This document shows positions 6,567 through 11,851 of a stretch of DNA of 11,851 nt, one piece after another. The notes under the pieces are model-generated. The model had not been told where the DNA came from. It worked only from the letters and a program-made list of their open reading frames with translations, and ran no database searches. The stretch is from Bacteroides ovatus (lineage in GTDB: Bacteria > Bacteroidota > Bacteroidia > Bacteroidales > Bacteroidaceae). The stretch lies in NCBI GenBank assembly GCA_030844565.1, contig JAUUNK010000150.1, positions 1 to 11,851 on the forward strand, given 5' to 3'. A program made the translations under genes and the position numbers. Every line of letters starts with the position of its first letter. Position 1 is the first letter of the stretch.

Positions 6567-9521
6567 TTATTTAAATCTTAAAGTAAGCCCCAGAGTCAAT
6601 TGAGTAGCTGTAGGATAAGCACTGTTGGTATCTATGCCCGGAGTAAGTCCGTTAACAGAGACAATAGAAGGGTCATTGCCCGAATATCCAGTGAGCGTAA
6701 AAAGATTCTTAGCAGAAACAAAGACCCTCATTCCATCCAGTATTTTGTTCCATTTAGGAGTAAAGTTATAGCCCAATGTCACATTCTCCAATTTAAAATA
6801 GTCTCCTTTTTCAAGAAAGAAAGAAGAAATGACACCTCCACCCGTTATAATATCTTTATCTTTTAGATAAGCATCCCTAAGCACATTGTCCGTACCACAG
6901 CCTTGCAAACCCATTCCATATTTGCGCATATTAAAAATTTCAAATCCAAAAGCTCCACGGAAAAAAATATTCAGGTCAAAATTCTTATAACGCAAAGTAT
7001 TGCTCCAGGAGAAAAAAGAAGTAGGAGTACCGTTACCAATATAGCGTTTGTACTTTTGATCAGCTTCCGAAACGGGTATTTTCTCTCCTTTATCGGTATA
7101 AATTAGCATTTTGCCATCCTCCACACCTGCATATTCGTAACCATAGAATTGACCGACTTTACCACCCTCCTTTACACGGAAGAAATACTCGCTTGTACCT
7201 ACACCAGGCTTCTGATATAAATCTACATAAGAAGCCTGATACATATTGTCAGAAAGCACTTTCAGTTTAGTACTTCCGTATGAATAATTAATTCCGGAAG
7301 TCCATTCTACTCTAGTTCCTTTAAAAATATCGCCCTCAAGAGATAATTCAAAACCACGGTTTTGGGTAGTACCCACATTCACCAGAATATTTGAGTAAAC
7401 AAACGGAGGTTGCGGAGCAGTGTAATTATAAAGCAAGTCTTTGGACTGACGGTCGAACCAATCGATAGAGCCCCTTATCCGGTTCCCAAAAACAAAATCA
7501 ACACCTACATTGGTACTAATACTTTTTTCCCATCCCAGATTTGGATTAGCATTTACCGAAGGAGCATATCCCTTTACCCATTCGCCGTCCATAAAATAAC
7601 TGCCTTTAGTGCTATAAGTCGCCAAAGAAAGATAAGAAGAAAAATCAGAACGCCCTGTTACACCATAAGAGATACGCGGCTTCAAACTTTTAACCAAGTG
7701 GGCAACATCTCTCATAAAGCCCATATTTGCCATTTCCCAAGCCAAAGAAACGGCTGGAAATGCTCCCCATTTATGGTCTTTCCCAAATTTGGTGGAACCT
7801 TCATAACGAATAGAAGCGGATGTCATCAACATGTTTTTCCAATTGTAATTGACGCGTCCGAATACACCTATCAGTTTAGCACGCGATTGTCCGGTACCCA
7901 TCGCAGCCTTTCCTGCATTTAAGAAACTTCCACTTCCCAAGTCATGCCATTTTAGATTGTCGTAAGCAAAATCACTGTTAGAAGCGTTCAGACGTTCCCA
8001 GCGGGAATCTTCGTACGTATATCCTGCCACAGCTTTAATACTATGGTCCGAAAGGTCCAACGAATAATTGCCCAACCATTCCAGACGCTGGGTATACCAT
8101 TTTTGATAGGTAACTTCCGCTCGTCCTTTATAACCATTCCAGTATGATTCTCCTGAAGTAGAAGGGGTAAAGTATTGCTGTTTCAAGTCGTTATAATGCA
8201 ACGAATAACTCAAAGTAGTATTTAATGTATGCCTTTCGGAACGAAGGATATGCAGCTTTGCTTCTGCTGTTCCCAAGACGTACATACGTTGCCCGTTGTT
8301 GTCTATATCGCTGAGTTCCGCCACAGGATTGCGCGCTCCGGTAGGAGAAGAAGGCTGGTAATAATTACCATTTTCATCATACAATGGCATAGTTGGGTTC
8401 ATAGAAAGAGCCGTATCAAACATACCGTCGTTTCCCCAGACCTCGTTTACCCGGCGGGCATTCAGCGAACCGTTTAGTTGCAGGCGGTTATCTACCACCC
8501 GCTGTTCGATGACAAAGCGACCGCCATATTCTTCACGTTCACTCTTCAAGTCGATTCCTGTTGCTTTCTTGTAATTGAAAGAAGCGCTATAATAGCCACT
8601 CTTTGTACTGCCATCGATGGATATATATTGATTATTATCATAAGAAAAGTTTCTCATTAGTAAATCATACCAGTCGGTGGAAGCACCATAATCCGTTCCG
8701 CGCCTTGACCGACGAAATTCATCGGGTGAAAGGATTTCCGGTGCGGGCTTAGCAATGTTCACTCCAAACCAACTATCATAGGTCACCTTGGCAGTTCCAG
8801 GCTCACCAGCTCCCTTCTTAGTAGTAATAAGGATAACACCATTTGCTCCTCGTGTACCGTAAATAGCAGCGGAACCGGCGTCTTTCAGAACAGTCATCGA
8901 CTCTATGTCCTGTGCCGAGAGATTACGAATATCCCCTCCTGCCACTCCGTCTATTACAATGAGAGGGTCATTGGAAGCGGAAATGGACGTAGCCCCCCGA
9001 ATTTGAAGAGAAGAACCTGAATTGGGATTTGCCGACGCCGTACTATTTACATTTAACCCCGCCACTTTGCCGGTAAGCAATTCCATCGGATTATTCATTG
9101 CTCCCTGCTGGAACTTGCTCTTGTCTACTTGGACAATAGAGCTCGAAAGCTCTTTCTTACTTAATGACCCGTAGCCTACGACTACAACCTCCTCCAGTGC
9201 CTGAAGATCTTCTTCCAGCACAACATTGATTTCATGTTTACCTTTGCAAGCAACTTCCCGGCTCTTATAACCTATAAAAGAGAAGAGAAGTACGGAAGAG
9301 GGGGTAACACCGGACACAAAATAATTCCCATCTGTGTCAGTAATAGTTCCATTAGCAGTTCCTTTCACCGTCACATTAACACCGATGATAGGCTCGCCAG
9401 CCGCATCTTTTACGGTCCCTTTCACCGATAACTGTTGTGCCGGAGCTACGGTTGCAGCAAGTAAGCTAATAGAGAGGAAAAGATACCGGTAAAGACATAG
9501 CTTTGTTCTTTTTGCATTCAT
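6567..9521 (-). CDS. SusC-like TonB-linked outer-membrane transporter (SusC/RagA family)
   Basis: Outer-membrane beta-barrel importer for alpha-gluco-oligosaccharides, driven by TonB; 984 aa, close to SusC. A type I signal peptide ends at APA (residues 26-28). A CarboxypepD_reg-like domain follows at about 31-103, marked by VKGTV, GEPIIGVNV, DGNYF and FIGY. The TonB-box-like segment EEVVVVGYG is at 110-118. The plug (about 122-237) has LTGKVAGLNV, IRGATSIS, DPLIVIDGV, VLKDAGSAAIYG and GANGVILITTKKG, all hallmarks of the family. The barrel runs to the C-terminal strand LTLGLTLRFK. There is no STN domain, so it is not the kind that signals to an anti-sigma factor; this fits control by the adjacent SusR-like protein. 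It is the first gene of the operon, with a candidate promoter and leader in the 204 bp upstream. Substrate is inferred from the GH13, GH97 and CBM26 neighbours and not from the transporter itself. Confidence 0.96.
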   Translation of the reverse strand: MNAKRTKLCLYRYLFLSISLLAATVAPAQQLSVKGTVKDAAGEPIIGVNVTVKGTANGTITDTDGNYFVSGVTPSSVLLFSFIGYKSREVACKGKHEINVVLEEDLQALEEVVVVGYGSLSKKELSSSIVQVDKSKFQQGAMNNPMELLTGKVAGLNVNSTASANPNSGSSLQIRGATSISASNDPLIVIDGVAGGDIRNLSAQDIESMTVLKDAGSAAIYGTRGANGVILITTKKGAGEPGTAKVTYDSWFGVNIAKPAPEILSPDEFRRSRRGTDYGASTDWYDLLMRNFSYDNNQYISIDGSTKSGYYSASFNYKKATGIDLKSEREEYGGRFVIEQRVVDNRLQLNGSLNARRVNEVWGNDGMFDTALSMNPTMPLYDENGNYYQPSSPTGARNPVAELSDIDNNGQRMYVLGTAEAKLHILRSERHTLNTTLSYSLHYNDLKQQYFTPSTSGESYWNGYKGRAEVTYQKWYTQRLEWLGNYSLDLSDHSIKAVAGYTYEDSRWERLNASNSDFAYDNLKWHDLGSGSFLNAGKAAMGTGQSRAKLIGVFGRVNYNWKNMLMTSASIRYEGSTKFGKDHKWGAFPAVSLAWEMANMGFMRDVAHLVKSLKPRISYGVTGRSDFSSYLSLATYSTKGSYFMDGEWVKGYAPSVNANPNLGWEKSISTNVGVDFVFGNRIRGSIDWFDRQSKDLLYNYTAPQPPFVYSNILVNVGTTQNRGFELSLEGDIFKGTRVEWTSGINYSYGSTKLKVLSDNMYQASYVDLYQKPGVGTSEYFFRVKEGGKVGQFYGYEYAGVEDGKMLIYTDKGEKIPVSEADQKYKRYIGNGTPTSFFSWSNTLRYKNFDLNIFFRGAFGFEIFNMRKYGMGLQGCGTDNVLRDAYLKDKDIITGGGVISSFFLEKGDYFKLENVTLGYNFTPKWNKILDGMRVFVSAKNLFTLTGYSGNDPSIVSVNGLTPGIDTNSAYPTATQLTLGLTLRFK

Positions 9522-9545
9522 AATACTTAGATTTTACATTAACAA

Positions 9546-9579
9546 ATAGTCTCCTTCACTACATAGGAGAAGCATCTAT
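9546..9579 (-). promoter_or_regulatory. Leader-RNA hairpin in the susC 5' untranslated region
   Basis: In the minus-strand RNA, TCTCCT pairs with AGGAGA (9565-9570 with 9550-9555) around a 9-nt loop. An outer ATAG/CTAT stem (9576-9579 with 9546-9549) continues it across a 5-nt bulge on one side. The structure lies between the proposed transcription start (about 9617) and the susC start codon at 9521, 24 nt upstream of the ATG. No T-run follows, so it is not an attenuator terminator. Possible roles are mRNA stability or control of translation; function is unknown. Confidence 0.4.
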
Positions 9580-9623
9580 GCAAATATCCATAAAAAGAAC
9601 GCACTGTCTTGCTACTACTAAAA

Positions 9624-9653
9624 CAAATCTAAAGAGTCTAAAGACATAACACA
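9624..9653 (-). promoter_or_regulatory. Candidate promoter of the sus-like operon
   Basis: Minus-strand TAGATTTG (9631 to 9624) matches the Bacteroides -7 consensus TAnnTTTG exactly. A weak -33 candidate, TGTG (9653-9650, three of four matches to TTTG), lies 18 nt upstream. This predicts a start near 9617 and a leader of about 96 nt before the susC ATG. A weak -33 element fits a promoter needing the activator encoded just upstream. Direct 9-bp repeats overlap the -7 box and the spacer. This is the best match in the gap, but no transcript mapping is available. Confidence 0.5.
9628..9645. repeat. Tandem 9-bp direct repeat and small palindrome over the promoter
   Basis: The plus strand reads TCTAAAGAG then TCTAAAGAC, two copies with a 9-bp period (9628-9636 and 9637-9645). 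The second copy with the preceding G forms the perfect palindrome GTCTAAAGAC (9636-9645). The block overlaps the -7 element and the promoter spacer, where an operator or activator site could sit. The repeat is directly visible; the regulatory role is inferred and unproven. Confidence 0.45.
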
Positions 9654-9685
9654 CTTATAATCAACAACATGATTTTAACAAAGTG

Positions 9686-9701
9686 AACTAAAAAACTAAA
9701 T
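9686..9701. repeat. Tandem 8-bp AT-rich repeat upstream of the susC promoter
   Basis: AACTAAAA (9686-9693) is followed directly by AACTAAAT (9694-9701), 7 of 8 bases shared. It lies about 70-85 bp upstream of the predicted transcription start, in the range of activator sites, and also just after the regulator's stop codon. In AT-rich DNA such a repeat can occur by chance, so the assignment is weak. Confidence 0.25.
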
Positions 9702-9725
9702 ACAGAGGAAGTATGATAGTAGTTA

Positions 9726-11375
9726 TTAAGCTTTAAAAGAGCCTATTTTCATAACTTGTTCTTCGAAATTTTCCCGATGAAGAGACTTATTTTTAAGCTT
9801 TGAGCGATAGGTATAAATTGTAGTGATGGAATAACGCAAGAAACCGGCAATCCTGGCACTATCATTAATTCCCAGGCGGATTAAAGCAAAAATACGTAGT
9901 TCAGTTGTCAACCGTTCGCCTTGTTTGGGAATAATACGTTCCGACGATGGAAGCAATCGGTTGAAGCATTCCACAAAGTCGGGGAAAATCTTCAGGAAAG
10001 AATTATCAAAGTCCCGATAGAATTGTTTGAGTTCATCATCGATAAATTGCGATGATTTCAAAGTTTTGTATAACTCATCCACCTTACCGATAGCCGCTTT
10101 TTTATTCAACATTCGCCGATACGTCTCCAATTTATCGATATAAGCGGAACATAAACCAAGAAAGCGACCTATATATTCTTCTTTAATGCAATTCGCTTCT
10201 CTCAACGAATCATTTGTGAGCTTCTGCCTTTGGTTAGCATCTATCAAATCAGCATTCAGCCGCTGCAATTCCCAATTAGCTTGCATTACTTCCCGCCGAG
10301 CTTTAGCAAGTTTCTTCATCTGGCATACCACATATCCGACAGTCAGTATCAGAAACAGAGACAACAGACTGATTAGCAATAAAAAAGTTTGTAACTTATG
10401 CCGTTGCATTTCTTTTTCCGCCTGATACGAACGGTCAATTACAGGAAGCATCTTGGAAGCCTGCACATTACGCAAGCGGGCATTGTAGAAGCTGGCGTCA
10501 GCCATACTCTTTTTCATGTAGCTATTCGCCCGTTCCACATCTCCTTCTTCATAGAGAATTTCAGCAAGTGCCCGAAGAGAATTATTTTCTTTTACTACCC
10601 CTTTTATATCCGCAATGGCACTCTTGATAAGGCTTATTTTCCGGAGCTCCGGCTGGTTGTCATATTGGTAAGTAAATGCCAAAATCGAAGTGAGGATAGC
10701 ATATTCACGAGTATCAGGAGAAACTTCAGAAAGATAAGCCTTCAGCAGTTTCTCCGCTTCTTTGAGTTGCTGATGGTCTATGAGAAAGGGAGCTTTGGCA
10801 GCTACATACTGGTAAGATCCCTTGGAAACCACTAGAAGAACAGAATCCCGGTAAGTGTTCATCTGACTTAAATAATAGGGCATATATTCATCATCCTGTG
10901 CATATTCGGCATGATAAAGGTATATATTTTCGAAGATCGTATAATAATCTGCTAATAAACGCGGAGAAAGATTTTGCTTGTCAATGCTCTCCAGTAATTT
11001 AATCCCTTCGGCGTATAGCCCGGATGTAGCGAGAACATGCGCTTTCTTCAATTTTGATTCATCCAACCATTCCCTATTTTCCAACTGAGTTGCTATTTGT
11101 ATATTCCGGTTGATGCAGCGACGGGCAGAATCACATATATAAGCTTCATATTCATGATAAAGCTGAAGATTGCCACGATACTCCTCTTCCGGCGAAAGCC
11201 CCGATTTATTCAATCCTTCTTTAATAAAAGCGATACGTTTTATCTTCACCTCTTCATACCGTTTACTAAATTGAATTGCCTCATCAAGAGCCATCAGCAA
11301 TGAGTCTGTTTGCGAATGAGCCCGAAGCGAAGAATTTGCGATAAGAACAAGTAAAAATAAAATTCCATTTTTCAT
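9726..11375 (-). CDS. SusR-like membrane-spanning transcriptional regulator (DUF6377-type, TPR sensor plus C-terminal HTH)
   Basis: Predicted activator of the adjacent operon, 549 aa from ATG 11375 (SusR is about 537). That ATG begins a signal sequence (1-22, MKNGILFLLVLIAN onward) and lies about 26 nt after a predicted transcription start. The frame is open back to 11513, but that extension would start inside the upstream gene's terminator. Residues about 24-320 are helical and TPR-like and should lie in the periplasm as the sugar sensor. One transmembrane segment follows at about 330-352 (LLLISLLSLFLILTVGYVV), then a coiled-coil-prone stretch at about 354-400. The cytoplasmic C-terminus ends in a helix-turn-helix candidate at about 493-531 (LRIFALIRLGINDSARIAG, then TIYTYRSKLKNKS), resembling LuxR-type DNA-binding domains. 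There is no kinase or receiver domain, so it is not a hybrid two-component system. Its inducer is presumably a malto-oligosaccharide, by analogy with SusR and maltose. It is transcribed in the same direction as the operon but separated from it by 204 bp and a promoter. Confidence 0.88.
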   Translation of the reverse strand: MKNGILFLLVLIANSSLRAHSQTDSLLMALDEAIQFSKRYEEVKIKRIAFIKEGLNKSGLSPEEEYRGNLQLYHEYEAYICDSARRCINRNIQIATQLENREWLDESKLKKAHVLATSGLYAEGIKLLESIDKQNLSPRLLADYYTIFENIYLYHAEYAQDDEYMPYYLSQMNTYRDSVLLVVSKGSYQYVAAKAPFLIDHQQLKEAEKLLKAYLSEVSPDTREYAILTSILAFTYQYDNQPELRKISLIKSAIADIKGVVKENNSLRALAEILYEEGDVERANSYMKKSMADASFYNARLRNVQASKMLPVIDRSYQAEKEMQRHKLQTFLLLISLLSLFLILTVGYVVCQMKKLAKARREVMQANWELQRLNADLIDANQRQKLTNDSLREANCIKEEYIGRFLGLCSAYIDKLETYRRMLNKKAAIGKVDELYKTLKSSQFIDDELKQFYRDFDNSFLKIFPDFVECFNRLLPSSERIIPKQGERLTTELRIFALIRLGINDSARIAGFLRYSITTIYTYRSKLKNKSLHRENFEEQVMKIGSFKA

Positions 11376-11407
11376 GATTCTCTTTCCCTCTGTTAGCATG
11401 TTATAAG

Positions 11408-11415
11408 CAAAGATA
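11408..11415 (-). promoter_or_regulatory. -7 box of the regulator gene promoter
   Basis: Minus-strand TATCTTTG is an exact match to the Bacteroides -7 consensus TAnnTTTG. A TTTC (11436-11433), one mismatch from the -33 TTTG, lies 17 nt upstream. It sits between the upstream terminator and the regulator ATG at 11375, predicting a leader of about 26 nt, and it supports that start codon over the longer frame. Not tested experimentally here. Confidence 0.6.
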
Positions 11416-11476
11416 CAAACTATTTCTGAAATGAAAGGCAGACATAATAAAGATAGTATGGGAAAGAAAGAGGGGA

Positions 11477-11521
11477 TAGAAAACAACAAAGGCTTCATGG
11501 TCTGACGACGCACGAAGCCTT
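11477..11521 (-). terminator. Intrinsic terminator of the nitroreductase-family gene
   Basis: AAGGCTTC (11489-11496) and GAAGCCTT (11514-11521) form a perfect 8-bp stem. Inside it, TG/CA and GTC/GAC pairs extend the arm across an A-C mismatch and one bulged G to a TGAC tetraloop. On the minus strand the stem is followed by TTGTTGTTTTCT. It begins about 48 nt after the stop codon of the gene at the right edge and separates that gene from the regulator's promoter. Confidence 0.75.
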
Positions 11522-11569
11522 ATCTTATTTCATTGCAATCCTCCAAGGGAGGTAATAGGATTGAGATTA

Positions 11570-11851
11570 TTAAAAATGTCCTACGGGATGATTCATCATA
11601 GGTATTTGAGTATCTGACAACTCCAAAACGGTCTTTAACTTATTCACATCCATCGAAGCACGCGGCACAGTAGCCAGTTTTGCCGCAGCACAGAAAATAG
11701 AAATATTCTGCGAAACAATACCAGCATCCATAGCTCCCATCAATTGATTGCGTGCATTCCCTGCATCTCCAAAACGAGACAAGTCGCTCACCAAAACCAG
11801 GCAAACAGGCGCACTCTTTACAAAATCCTGTCCTCCGGCTACGGCATCGCG
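11570..11851 (-). CDS. Nitroreductase-family protein, C-terminal part (5' end outside window)
   Basis: The last 93 residues and the stop codon of a protein whose frame is still open at the window edge; no start is present. The fragment contains a beta strand, APVCLVLVSDLSRF, a helix MGAMDAGIVSQNISIFCAAA, and the ending LELSDTQIPMMNHPVGHF. This pattern (Asp-Ala-Gly/Gln-Asn core helix, then a short C-terminal tail with an NHPVG-type motif) is typical of FMN-dependent nitroreductase/SagB-like oxidoreductases, which reduce nitro compounds or quinones with NAD(P)H. Full-length members are about 200 residues, so roughly half is missing. A terminator follows directly, so the gene is a separate transcription unit and probably unrelated to glycan use. 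The substrate is unknown. Confidence 0.78.
   Translation of the reverse strand, partial: RDAVAGGQDFVKSAPVCLVLVSDLSRFGDAGNARNQLMGAMDAGIVSQNISIFCAAAKLATVPRASMDVNKLKTVLELSDTQIPMMNHPVGHF

Noticed and set aside
7410..7922. Open frame of 170 codons on the plus strand opposite the susC-like barrel
   Set aside because: It is antisense to conserved barrel sequence and has no promoter, no domain and no neighbour that would support it.
9652..9682. Alternative susC promoter with an exact TTTG at 9682-9679 and TATAAGTG as the -7 box
   Set aside because: The -33 match and 19-nt spacing are good, but the -7 box matches only half of its conserved bases; TAGATTTG at 9624-9631 is an exact match.
11376..11513. 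Upstream extension of the regulator frame to 11513
   Set aside because: It starts inside the terminator of the previous gene and spans the regulator's own -7 box; the hydrophobic residues it adds are not needed, since a signal sequence begins at ATG 11375.
1..11851. CRISPR arrays, insertion sequences, integrase or att-like repeats
   Set aside because: No spaced repeats, transposase or recombinase frames, or terminal inverted repeats were seen; the region is a regular metabolic operon.

Overview
The window reads as chromosomal DNA of a gut Bacteroidales bacterium, most likely Bacteroides or a close relative. The evidence is a SusC/SusD pair, Bacteroidetes-type promoter boxes (TAnnTTTG), lipoproteins with a Cys at residue 21, AT-rich starts without clear Shine-Dalgarno sequences, and a SusR-class membrane-spanning regulator. 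Every supported gene lies on the minus strand, so the transcription order runs from the right edge to the left.

Right edge (11570-11851): the C-terminal part of a nitroreductase-family flavoprotein, cut by the window end and followed by a good intrinsic terminator (about 11477-11521). Next comes a gene for a SusR-type regulator (9726-11375) with its own -7 box (TATCTTTG). A 204-bp gap (9522-9725) then holds a candidate operon promoter (TAGATTTG) with repeats overlapping it and a leader hairpin.

The rest (114-9521) is one tightly packed operon with gaps of 32, 18, 12 and 7 nt. In order it encodes a SusC-like TonB-dependent transporter, a SusD-like surface glycan-binding lipoprotein, a SusE/F-position lipoprotein with two tandem CBM26-like starch-binding modules, a GH13 alpha-amylase-type enzyme, and a GH97 alpha-glucosidase of the inverting SusB type. 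The left edge (1-113) has no gene I can support, but it carries a terminator-like hairpin with a T6 run oriented for the plus strand.

Together the genes form a compact polysaccharide-utilization locus for an alpha-glucan such as starch, glycogen or malto-oligosaccharides. The proposed scheme is that the surface lipoproteins bind the glucan, the GH13 enzyme cuts it, SusC/SusD imports oligosaccharides, GH97 releases glucose in the periplasm, and the regulator senses periplasmic oligosaccharide and activates the operon. This scheme is inferred from the Bacteroides thetaiotaomicron Sus paradigm. The locus looks like a variant of a well-known system, not a new kind of system. The parts most worth a second look are the regulatory gap upstream of susC, the CBM26-type binding protein and the atypical lipobox of the amylase.
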